Assembly (NCBI RefSeq): GCF_014268495.2
Contig: NZ_CP077087.1
Coordinates: 1,863,501-1,927,500 of the forward strand
Source: Pseudomonas monsensis
GTDB taxonomy: Bacteria; Pseudomonadota; Gammaproteobacteria; Pseudomonadales; Pseudomonadaceae
Length of the DNA: 64,000 nucleotides
Reading direction: 5' to 3'
Shown here: positions 44,501-51,646 of the stretch, piece by piece
Position numbering within the stretch: the stretch's first letter is position 1
Layout: each line of letters begins with the position of its first letter
Position numbers and translations under genes: made by a program
The notes under the pieces: generated by a model
Database searches by the model: none
What the model was told of the DNA's origin: nothing
The model's input: only the letters and a program-made list of their open reading frames with translations

Positions 44501-45528
44501 GGGATAGGTTGTTGCAGAATGTAAGGCGGGTTGCCGACGATGACTTCTTTGGTGAATGTCCTTGGCGCAACTCCCGGGCCGGCGATCCCGATAACCCTGA
44601 TGGTGATCGTGTCGCCCGCTGTGAATTCGTCATTACTCTCGATGAGGATCAGCAGGTTGGTGGCCTGATGGTCGAGCCTGTCGAGATGGAGTTTGCCGTC
44701 TTCGGCGTCTTTGAAAATGGCTGCGCCCAGGCGAGCAGCACCAGCCTCTACGGATACTGTGGTTTCCTTTGACCAGTCTTCGGCGTAATTCCAAAGCTCA
44801 TCATGCACTTCATAGCGGATCGGCAACTTTGCACTGTCACCGGCGGTGAGGATGTCACCCGGCAGGGCGGTGATGACAATCGCGACGGTGCCGTCGGCTT
44901 CGGCGGGCGTCACCTCGTGCGGTGCGAGCAAGATGCTGCCCCATTTGATCCAGATAACGTCCCGTTCGCGGATGTCGGGATAGTGCTTGATGGTCATTGG
45001 TACACCTTTGGCTGACCATTCTTTGGTGACGCCATTGTTGATGACATCCTCCGGCAGGCCAACGATGTCCAGTTCCGAGTGCCAGGGTAGATGCTGCTGT
45101 CTGTCATCGCCGGCGGGGCGATTGAGCTTGACCAGCAGTTTCAGAATGGCGGAGGGCTCGTCGGGAGCAGGCTGACCAGCGCGAGTAACCTGGTAATAGC
45201 TTTCGGCCCAGCCGGGGACAATCCTGTCTTTTGGCAGAAAGAAGAACAGGCGTTGATTGACCTCCGTGTCTTTGACCTTCAGTTCGATAATCTGTGTCGA
45301 ATTCCAGAACACCAGTATCAAATCATCCTCGCCCATCCCGGAGTAAGGATCGATAAGGCAAAAAACTCCGTTCTCATTTTCTTCAAACACCTCGATACCG
45401 ATACCGCCATCACCGTCCACAATCGGACGAATCATACCGGGGATGTACAACGGAAAATTTTGCAGCGGTGCTACGCGGGACGACAAATCCTTGCGCGCAG
45501 GAAACAGGAAAAATCTGAAAGAAGTCAT
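41578..45528 (-). CDS. Giant Ig-repeat protein B, unknown function, C-type-lectin-like end
   Basis: 1316 residues from ATG 45528 (GGAG eight bases upstream). It is a paralogue of protein A: both open with a P-A-R/Q-P-R-K-D-x-like start, then G-L-P-E-D-V-I-N-N-G-V versus F-L-P-E-N-V-V-R-D-G-V, and share the 120-140-residue G-D-x-I-x-x-x-W-x-G modules. From about residue 885 three regular Ig-like domains follow, then a short G-G-V-P-P-Y-R-Y-S domain and a C-terminal piece with Y-Y-W-V-E-D-T-H-A-W-G-S-H-W-L-C and G-V-G-C-I-G-V-L. These recall C-type-lectin-like folds with a disulfide. No signal peptide is seen. By eye it is less G+C-rich than its neighbours, possibly a sign of different ancestry. 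Confidence 0.82.
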   Translation of the reverse strand: MTSFRFFLFPARKDLSSRVAPLQNFPLYIPGMIRPIVDGDGGIGIEVFEENENGVFCLIDPYSGMGEDDLILVFWNSTQIIELKVKDTEVNQRLFFFLPKDRIVPGWAESYYQVTRAGQPAPDEPSAILKLLVKLNRPAGDDRQQHLPWHSELDIVGLPEDVINNGVTKEWSAKGVPMTIKHYPDIRERDVIWIKWGSILLAPHEVTPAEADGTVAIVITALPGDILTAGDSAKLPIRYEVHDELWNYAEDWSKETTVSVEAGAARLGAAIFKDAEDGKLHLDRLDHQATNLLILIESNDEFTAGDTITIRVIGIAGPGVAPRTFTKEVIVGNPPYILQQPIPYEFVSLFATGTLDGAYVLHKQDGSDPLSSKRTFVDVIGNPSQLPAPTISEVIGAILPADSLLATVTVDYPAIDLGDTINLIWEGTRSGGAPYLHEQQYDVSSDDQEAGFTRITVDREHIEALANGILKLFYRVYNEKTKQYGISESDFLRVEVRDVRATLPAPEVEEAKDGVIDPTQVYTQAHVLVKPVNWVKGDILTYHWTGYNAFGTTKGSVPITQLSIGETIRFRVDEYYVTTNIGFTVTVRYTLLHAATGQYSYSAPLTVIVGVPLGRLLPPTVLQATDSALDPMKALNGVDIECRYDTMDEKLDVLKLLWIGTSGAGTSDDLEKPGETAGTVTFHLPSSVVGANILNTVSLKYAVQRHKLWTQSEELALNVLGFQNPETELPRPEVPQAVKAVLDLMEFSGDARVLVSPWPFIAKGQTVDVYLEGRTSTGTYVIDVLKGHEINEQQAVTGLNEALMRSELLKLLHSSPATVTCKVIFDGSKDQSAAILFPQLPLTIRTRYDYVTPIITSVKDQQDKEIPEAGLTYDKRVAIQGTATRGEKVNIRINNDAPRTVDVIAPGTWGVTAGNLTEGLQSITVEALYDADPAISKPRTFTIGIATRPSITAVTDSLGPVADNGSSYDTDIDVSVIADPNQGVQLYDGDTAIGSLIPLDGKGEGSTTLTNLTRKTYAIKARALYGDRLESPVHRFTIKPHAAITLTSVKHSNGELVQGGNTYDNTVTLTGAFTPLYEVQVYDNDVPRQIVSTLQNGTWTTSLAVDLGNHAVYVKAVATDLQSTSRNFTRVLLPPLTIAPTEVTISGYLVRRTDRAVTHPHAGTHATRVATGGVPPYRYSTDTPQRLQVDASSGRVIGIRNGSGRVIVTDSRGSTASYPVTIQNVWYIANYGGGRHNLATMNATANNAGGKMPRISDYGNMRTAYAGDPGGYANDYYWVEDTHAWGSHWLCRPTDGVTFGSNDNRGVGCIGVLLRT

Positions 45529-45603
45529 GGGGGCAACTCCGCCTGCAAACATTGAGGGTGAGAAACAGTTGCCCTGTTGTAGGCTGAATCAAAGCGTGTC
45601 GGC

Positions 45604-45623
45604 TACTGTCAGATCTGACAGGT
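45604..45623 (-). promoter_or_regulatory. lux-box-like palindrome upstream of Ig-repeat gene B
   Basis: The 16-base core CTGTCAGATCTGACAG (45606-45621) is identical to the one before gene A; 18 of 20 positions match the full box. A TACAAC hexamer (minus strand, 45581-45576) lies 35 bases from its centre, almost the same geometry as for gene A. Confidence 0.72.
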
Positions 45624-45676
45624 TGGTGCGCTTTTCGGACGAATGGTCTGAATGCGGCAGAGGGAAATCAGGGTTT

Positions 45677-46063
45677 TTACAGCGTCTTTTGCCGAAGAAT
45701 ATAAACCGTCACCAACACCGCACTGGTCAGCATGAACCCCCGTGCCCATGGCATCGGTACCAGGTAGCACGAGAACAGAATGCTCGCCCACATCAGCCCG
45801 ATCGCGTAGACCTTGCCCTTGAGCGGAATGCCGTTGCCGTCGAGGTAGTCGCGAATCCACGGACCCAGTTTCGGGTGTTCGACCAGCCAGCGATAGAAAC
45901 GCGGAGAGCTGCGGGCGAAACAGGCGGCCGCCAGCAGGAGGAAAGGAGTGGTAGGCAGTACGGGCAGGAAGATCCCGATCACCCCCAATGCCACGCTGAG
46001 CCAGCCGATGGCCAGCAGGATGTAGCGCAACATCAGGGGGCGGTTGCCTATGGGGTTGTCCAT
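45677..46063 (-). CDS. YbaN family (DUF454) inner-membrane protein
   Basis: 128 residues, three to four membrane helices (about 12-35, 37-50, 83-118). The motif G-I-F-L-P-V-L-P-T-T-P-F-L-L-L-A-A and F-A-R-S-S-P-R-F-Y-R-W-L is diagnostic of DUF454/YbaN. Function unknown. It follows the UPF0149 gene by ten bases and is probably co-transcribed with it. Confidence 0.9.
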   Translation of the reverse strand: MDNPIGNRPLMLRYILLAIGWLSVALGVIGIFLPVLPTTPFLLLAAACFARSSPRFYRWLVEHPKLGPWIRDYLDGNGIPLKGKVYAIGLMWASILFSCYLVPMPWARGFMLTSAVLVTVYILRQKTL

Positions 46064-46073
46064 AGGCCGGAGC

Positions 46074-46661
46074 TTAGTGGTGACGTGGCTTGAGGATCGC
46101 CGGTTTTTCGTCAGGCGCCTGGCACAGCAGGTACAACGCAGTCAGGGCTTCCGGAATTTGCACGATCATGTCGTCCATCAGGTTGGCGTCCTTGGCGATG
46201 TCTTCGAACTCTGGCTGTTCGTCGAACAGACCCGAGCCGACCATGATCGGCAGGAGCATTTCGCTGACCTCTTCTTCGGCGGTTTCGAACCAGGCCGCTT
46301 CACGCAGGAACACGCCTTCCATGAAACCGATGCACCAGCCGCGCAGTTCGGAGTCGTCCGGCTCGTCGCCCAGATCCAGTTCGCATGGCAGCTCGAATTC
46401 TTCGTCGGACGCCAGTTGACGGGCGATGTGCGCCTTGAGGCCGATCAGGGTGGCTTCGATCTCTTCGCGCTGGGCGTCGCTGCTGTAATGTGGCTCTTCA
46501 GCGAACAGGGCGTCGATCCACTCACGCTCCGGTACCTCTTCTGCGCAGATCGACAGCGCGGTCAGGTACCCGTGGGCGGCCACGTAATCCAGCGCCTCGT
46601 CATGCAGCTCGTCGGCATCGAGGAAAACTTGCAGGCGGGTCAGTTGCTCAGCGAAGGACAT
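46074..46661 (-). CDS. UPF0149 (YecA/YgfB) family protein
   Basis: 195 residues from ATG 46661 (M-S-F-A-E-Q-L); the frame is open to 46721 but that N-terminus is atypical. It is very acidic and helical, with A-A-H-G-Y-L-T-A-L-S-I-C near the start and L-R-G-W-C-I-G-F-M-E-G-V-F-L in the middle, the two helices that mark this family. No metal-binding C-terminal SEC-C motif is present. Cytosolic; function not established. Co-directional with YbaN. Confidence 0.85.
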   Translation of the reverse strand: MSFAEQLTRLQVFLDADELHDEALDYVAAHGYLTALSICAEEVPEREWIDALFAEEPHYSSDAQREEIEATLIGLKAHIARQLASDEEFELPCELDLGDEPDDSELRGWCIGFMEGVFLREAAWFETAEEEVSEMLLPIMVGSGLFDEQPEFEDIAKDANLMDDMIVQIPEALTALYLLCQAPDEKPAILKPRHH

Positions 46662-46970
46662 TACGGGGCTACCTTGGGGGAATAAACAATGCGGGAATTC
46701 TAGGCCTTCTTGCGCGCTCAAGCCAGCCGCACGGCAGATTTGCCGTAATTACAGGCAACACCAATAACCCTGTGGGATTTATGTGACAGGTTTGAGGGTG
46801 TCTTCTCAGCGGCACCCCCTGCCGGGGAGGGCTCGGGTATACTGCCGCGTTTTGCGCTCCCTGCTCGTATTGCGGTTGTCTGGCAATGCGCTCTTACGTT
46901 TTGTTTAAGCAGCCTTGGCTGTCCTGAACCAGCCTGTGCAGGGATGTTTCGGTAGATTTTTGGAGTTTTT
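46662..46970. promoter_or_regulatory. Divergent spacer, candidate recQ promoter
   Basis: 309 bases between divergent genes. TATACT (46838-46843) is a good -10 for rightward transcription towards recQ; no convincing -35 is present. TTGCC-GTAATTAC-A-GGCAA (46740-46758) is a near-perfect palindrome of unknown meaning close to the UPF0149 side. The rest shows nothing I can name. Confidence 0.4.
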
Positions 46971-49100
46971 ATGCTCGAACAGGCTCAACGCGTCCTCAAG
47001 GACATCTTCGGCTACGACAGTTTCCGTGGCCGTCAGGGTGCAATCATTGAGCGCGTGGCCAGCGGCGGTGATGCGCTGGTGCTGATGCCTACCGGTGGCG
47101 GCAAGTCCCTGTGCTTCCAGGTGCCGGCGCTGCTGCGCGAAGGCCTGGCGGTGGTGGTGTCGCCGTTGATCGCCTTGATGGACGATCAGGTCGCCACCCT
47201 CGAAGAACTGGGCGTAGCGGCCGCCGCATTGAACTCCACGCTCAGCGCCGAGCAACAGCGCGACCTCGCAGCCCGTATCAAGCGTGGCGAAGTGAAGATG
47301 CTCTATCTGGCGCCCGAGCGTCTGGTGCAGCCGCGCATGTTGTCGTTCCTGCAAGGGCTCAACATTGCGTTGTTCGCCATCGACGAAGCGCACTGCGTGT
47401 CGCAATGGGGCCACGATTTCCGTCCGGAATACCTGCAACTGGGCCAGTTGGCGGAAATGTTTCCCGACGTGCCGCGCATTGCCCTGACCGCCACCGCCGA
47501 CAAGCGTACCCGCGAAGAAATCGTTACCCGCCTGCATCTGCAGAACGCCGAGCGTTTCCTGTCGAGCTTCGACCGGCCGAACATCTTCTATCGGATCGTG
47601 CCCAAGGAGCAGCCGCGCAAGCAGTTGCTGGCGTTCCTCGCCGAGCGGCGCAGCGATGCCGGCATTGTCTATTGCCTGTCGCGCAAGAAGGTCGAGGAAG
47701 TGGCGACGTTCCTCAGCGAACAAGGCTTCCCGGCGCTGCCGTATCACGCCGGCCTGCCCAACGATCTGCGTGCCTATCACCAGAAGCGTTTCCTCAATGA
47801 GGAAGGCTTGATCATGGTCGCCACCGTCGCGTTCGGCATGGGTATCGACAAGCCCAACGTGCGCTTTGTCGCACACCTCGATCTGCCGAAATCCCTTGAG
47901 GCGTATTACCAGGAAACCGGGCGTGGTGGCCGTGACGGTCTGCCGGCGGATGCGTGGATGGCCTACGGTCTGCAAGACGTGGTGATGCTCAAGCAGATGC
48001 TGCAGAACTCCGAAGGCGATGAGCGGCACAAGCGTCTGGAGCAGCACAAGCTCGACGCCATGCTTTCGCTGTGTGAAGAAACCCGCTGCCGTCGCCAGAC
48101 GCTGCTGGCCTACTTCGATGAAGACATGCCCGAGCCGTGCGGCCATTGCGACAACTGCGTCGATGGCGTGCAGACCTGGGACGCCACCGAGCCGGCACGT
48201 CAGGCGTTGTCGGCGATTTTCCGCACCGGCCAGCGTTATGGCGTAGGTCATCTGGTGGATGTTTTGCTGGGCAAGGACAACGAAAAGGTCCGCAGCTTCG
48301 GCCATCAGCATCTGTCGGTGTACGGCGTCGGCAAGGCGCTCAGCGAAAGCGAATGGCGTTCGCTGTTTCGCCAGTTGGTTGCGCGCGGGCTGGCCGATGT
48401 CGATCACGAAGGGTATGGCGGGCTGCGTCTGAACGACAGCTGCCGACCACTGCTCAAGGGTGAAGTGACCCTGGAGTTGCGCCGCGATCTCAAGCCGCAA
48501 GTCACCGCCAAGACCACCAGCAAGAGCCCGGCCAGCCAATTGGTGCGCGGCGAGGAGCGCGAGCAGTGGGAAGCGTTGCGCGCCTTGCGGCGCAAACTGG
48601 CGGAAGAACACGGCGTGCCGCCGTACGTCATCTTTCCCGACTCGACCTTGCTGGAAATGCTGCGCAGCCAGCCGACGTCCCTGGCGGAGATGGCCCGGGT
48701 CAGCGGCGTCGGCGCGCGCAAACTGGAACGCTATGGCGAGGCGTTCCTCGAGGTGCTCGGCGGCGAGGCCGAGGCACCCAAAGCGGTGGCCGACGTGCGC
48801 CACGAATTGATCACCCTGGCCCGCGCCGGCATGACGCCGTTGCAGATCGCCGGGCAGTTGCAGTGTTCGGAGAAGAACGTCTACGCCATGCTCGCTGAAG
48901 CCATCGGCAAGCAACAGTTGTCGCTGGAGCAGGCGCTGGATTTGCCGGAAGACTTGATGGGCGAAGTGCAGGATGCCTTCCTTGATGGCGAGGGCGAGTT
49001 ACCGTCGGTCGCCGAGGTGGCCGAGCTGTTTGCCGGGCGTGTGCCGGAGGGCGTGCTGTACTGCGTGCGGGCTGCGCTGCAATCTGAATTTGAAATGTGA
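46971..49100 (+). CDS. recQ: ATP-dependent DNA helicase RecQ
   Basis: 709 residues, full length for a bacterial RecQ with three C-terminal parts. Walker A M-P-T-G-G-G-K-S (39-46), D-E-A-H (138-141), the RecQ aromatic-rich loop W-G-H-D-F-R-P-E-Y just after, zinc-binding cysteines (about 367-393, ending C-G-H-C-D-N-C), winged helix, and an HRDC domain (about 530-603). An extra C-terminal extension of about 100 residues follows. It unwinds DNA 3' to 5' in RecF-pathway recombination and fork repair. GGAG lies five bases before ATG. Confidence 0.96.
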   Translation: MLEQAQRVLKDIFGYDSFRGRQGAIIERVASGGDALVLMPTGGGKSLCFQVPALLREGLAVVVSPLIALMDDQVATLEELGVAAAALNSTLSAEQQRDLAARIKRGEVKMLYLAPERLVQPRMLSFLQGLNIALFAIDEAHCVSQWGHDFRPEYLQLGQLAEMFPDVPRIALTATADKRTREEIVTRLHLQNAERFLSSFDRPNIFYRIVPKEQPRKQLLAFLAERRSDAGIVYCLSRKKVEEVATFLSEQGFPALPYHAGLPNDLRAYHQKRFLNEEGLIMVATVAFGMGIDKPNVRFVAHLDLPKSLEAYYQETGRGGRDGLPADAWMAYGLQDVVMLKQMLQNSEGDERHKRLEQHKLDAMLSLCEETRCRRQTLLAYFDEDMPEPCGHCDNCVDGVQTWDATEPARQALSAIFRTGQRYGVGHLVDVLLGKDNEKVRSFGHQHLSVYGVGKALSESEWRSLFRQLVARGLADVDHEGYGGLRLNDSCRPLLKGEVTLELRRDLKPQVTAKTTSKSPASQLVRGEEREQWEALRALRRKLAEEHGVPPYVIFPDSTLLEMLRSQPTSLAEMARVSGVGARKLERYGEAFLEVLGGEAEAPKAVADVRHELITLARAGMTPLQIAGQLQCSEKNVYAMLAEAIGKQQLSLEQALDLPEDLMGEVQDAFLDGEGELPSVAEVAELFAGRVPEGVLYCVRAALQSEFEM

Positions 49101-49185
49101 GAGGGCGATTGCGCCAGACGCCAGACAGTTGTAACGATTCAGTACAGGTCGACTCTTGCCTATAACTGCAGGCCATGCTTAGCTG

Positions 49186-49198
49186 ACTAATAATTAGT
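49186..49198. promoter_or_regulatory. Palindrome ACTAATAATTAGT before the MarR gene
   Basis: A 13-base perfect palindrome, 36 bases before the MarR start. MarR proteins usually repress their own promoters through A/T-rich palindromes, so this is a candidate autoregulatory operator. Confidence 0.45.
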
Positions 49199-49233
49199 TT
49201 TTCTCTATTTGTCAGTCTAACCATGAGTGTTTT

Positions 49234-49668
49234 ATGCCGTTAACCGATCAACACCGCTTTGGCATGCAACTGGCCCAGATGTCCCGTGGCTGGCGTGCCG
49301 AACTGGACCGTCGCCTCGCGGGGCTGGGCCTGTCCCAGGCACGCTGGCTGGTGCTGCTGCACCTGGCGCGCTTTGAAGACGCGCCGACGCAACGTGAGCT
49401 GGCGCAAAGCGTCGGTGTCGAAGGGCCGACCCTTGCACGCTTGCTCGATAGTCTGGAAAGCCAGGGCCTGGTGCAACGCCAGTCCGTGATGGAAGACCGT
49501 CGGGCGAAAAAAATCGTGCTCTGCGCGCCCGCCTTGCCGCTGATCGAACAAATCGAAACCATTGCCACGCAACTGCGCCACGAATTGTTCGAAGGCGTCG
49601 ACGAAGCGGATCTGAAGGTGTGCATGCGCGTTCACGGGCACATTCTGGGCAATCTGGAAAAGTCTTGA
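49234..49668 (+). CDS. MarR-family transcriptional regulator
   Basis: 144 residues. The winged helix is clear: L-S-Q-A-R-W-L-V-L-L-H-L-A-R, T-Q-R-E-L-A-Q-S-V-G-V-E-G-P-T-L-A-R-L-L-D-S-L-E-S-Q-G-L-V, and the wing V-M-E-D-R-R-A-K-K-I. It is a dimeric repressor, effector unknown. A short terminator follows. Unusually, no obvious target gene is divergent; recQ lies upstream on the same strand and the FimV-like gene downstream. Confidence 0.92.
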   Translation: MPLTDQHRFGMQLAQMSRGWRAELDRRLAGLGLSQARWLVLLHLARFEDAPTQRELAQSVGVEGPTLARLLDSLESQGLVQRQSVMEDRRAKKIVLCAPALPLIEQIETIATQLRHELFEGVDEADLKVCMRVHGHILGNLEKS

Positions 49669-49673
49669 GGCAT

Positions 49674-49692
49674 AACCGCGTGCCGGTTTTTT
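49674..49692 (+). terminator. Short rho-independent terminator after MarR gene
   Basis: AACCG-CGTGC-CGGTT stem followed by TTTT, immediately after the MarR stop. Confidence 0.55.
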
Positions 49693-49795
49693 GAGGGATC
49701 GCGCTGAGCAGACTATAAGAACTACTGGGCAATATCGTGTTCGTACCGGATGTGCGAACGCATAGAAACCGGTTTTGCTTATTTAAGGGATGCTC

Positions 49796-51574
49796 ATGCT
49801 CGCAAGTTGGCACGTGGTACTGCGCGGTGGCGCCAAAAGGTTGCTGGTCGCTGGTGTATTCAGCTATTCGACCGCGTCGGTGGCCCTTGGGCTGGGTGAC
49901 ATCACGGTTCATTCAGCCCTCAATCAGCCGCTCAAGGCCGACATCGCGCTGGTGGATGTCGGCGCGCTCACCCAGAGCGATCTGTCGATCAGCCTGGCGA
50001 CGGCGGATGAGTTCGGTCGCGCCGGGGTCGAGCGGGTGTTCTTCCTCAACGACCTCAAATTCACGCCGATTCTGCACGGCAGTCGCCAACTGGTCCGGGT
50101 GACCTCGAGTAAACCGGTCAACGAACCTTTTCTGAATTTTCTGGTGCAGCTCAATCAGCCCAATGGGCGCCTGCTGCGCGAGTACACCGTGTTGATCGAC
50201 CCGCCGGGCTCGCCCGGTATCGTACCGGCCACCGATGAGCCGGACCCGCGCCCGCAATCCTCTGAATTCCCCACGGTCGAACCGACCACCGCGCCGACTC
50301 AGGCAGCCCAGGGCAAACGCGCAGTGGCGCCGGTGCCGCCACCGCCCGCCGCAGCGGCCAGCGATGCGCTTGCCGAACAGCTGGCCGCCAGCACCCTGCA
50401 CAACCAGCAGTTGCAAAAAACCGTCGATGAATTGAACGCAAAACTGCAGGAACAGCAGGCGCTCATCGCCGATGGCAAGAAGCAGTTGGGTGAACTGCAG
50501 ACCCGACTGACCGAACTGCAGAAACCGCCACCGCCTGCGGTGGTGACGCCGACGCCGGCCCAGGTGGCTGCGCCGGTCGCCGCGGCTGACGACTCCCCGA
50601 ATGGCTGGTGGCTGGGTGGTTTGTTGCTGTTGCTTGGCGGACTGATTGCCGGCGTAGTGATTCGCCGTCGTCGTCAGTCAAAACAGGATGAAACACCGCT
50701 GCCATTGTGGCCATCCGGCAACGACAAGCAAATCGAGGAAGTGGCCGACAGTCATCCCGTCAGGCCCCACGCTACAGCCGAGCATCGCGAAGAACCCGCG
50801 GCGGGCGATGTGCTGGAAGCGGTGGGGATTTATCTGGCGTACGGACGGCTGGGTGAAGCGGTTGGCCTGCTGCGCGAGGCTTTGCACAAAGAACCGCAAC
50901 GCATCGACCTCGACCTGCAACTGCTGGAAGTGCTCGGGCGTCAGGGTGATAGCGCAGCGTATGAGCAACAGGAACAGCACCTGCGTGAACTCGGTGTAGA
51001 GGCCACAGAGCTGCAGGCCGTGCGCGAGCGTCATCCGAAACTGTCGAGTGCTGCGCCATTGGCGGCTGTTGCGCCGGTGGCTGCCAGTGTCGCGCCGGTG
51101 GTTGTCGCTGAGCCTGAGCCGGCAGCGCCCGAAGATCATTTCGAGCTGAAGCTGGATGAATTGTCGACGGCCGCCAGTTGGGATCTGGAGGACAGCCGTG
51201 CGGCGCCGCCGCGATCAACGCTGGACGAAGCACCGCAGGGTAGCCGTCTGCAAGTGCTGCCGCAGGACTTTGAGCTTCCGGCGGCCAGCGAAGAAGCGGA
51301 GCTGGAATGGATCCCCGAGCCCGAAGCTCAGCCGCTGGACGATGACTTTCTCAACGAGTTTGCTGATCCGCCGCCGTCGCTGCCCCTGGAAACGCTGGAG
51401 CTGCAGATGCCGGAAGAGGAGGGCGAGGCAGGCGCCGGCAAGCTCGAGCAGGCACAGACCTGCATTGATGACGGAGACATCGACAGTGCGATTGCGTTGC
51501 TCAATGAATTGCTCAAGGAGGGCGACGAACCCCTCAGGCAAACCGCTCGAACCTTGTTGGCGGGGATTCGTTGA
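49796..51574 (+). CDS. FimV-like (HubP-related) inner-membrane protein without LysM domain
   Basis: 592 residues from ATG 49796; AAGGG then has a six-base spacing, whereas it abuts the ATG at 49790. A signal-anchor start leads to the FimV N-terminal domain (L-G-D-I-T-V-H-S-A-L-N-Q-P-L-K-A-D-I, about 30-145). There follow a coiled coil (about 195-245), one membrane helix (about 268-287), TPR-like helices, an acidic Pro/Glu-rich stretch and the FimV C-terminal domain (L-E-Q-A-Q-T-C-I-D-D-G-D, about 550-592). Polar FimV/HubP proteins organise type IV pili and secretion; the peptidoglycan-binding LysM is absent here. Its convergent neighbour is plpD. Confidence 0.85.
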   Translation: MLASWHVVLRGGAKRLLVAGVFSYSTASVALGLGDITVHSALNQPLKADIALVDVGALTQSDLSISLATADEFGRAGVERVFFLNDLKFTPILHGSRQLVRVTSSKPVNEPFLNFLVQLNQPNGRLLREYTVLIDPPGSPGIVPATDEPDPRPQSSEFPTVEPTTAPTQAAQGKRAVAPVPPPPAAAASDALAEQLAASTLHNQQLQKTVDELNAKLQEQQALIADGKKQLGELQTRLTELQKPPPPAVVTPTPAQVAAPVAAADDSPNGWWLGGLLLLLGGLIAGVVIRRRRQSKQDETPLPLWPSGNDKQIEEVADSHPVRPHATAEHREEPAAGDVLEAVGIYLAYGRLGEAVGLLREALHKEPQRIDLDLQLLEVLGRQGDSAAYEQQEQHLRELGVEATELQAVRERHPKLSSAAPLAAVAPVAASVAPVVVAEPEPAAPEDHFELKLDELSTAASWDLEDSRAAPPRSTLDEAPQGSRLQVLPQDFELPAASEEAELEWIPEPEAQPLDDDFLNEFADPPPSLPLETLELQMPEEEGEAGAGKLEQAQTCIDDGDIDSAIALLNELLKEGDEPLRQTARTLLAGIR

Positions 51575-51646
51575 TTGTTGAGTCACCGGTATTTTCAGGG
51601 GCGCTGGATGATTGCTTTCGCGAGCGAGCCTGTCAGACCTGATTGA

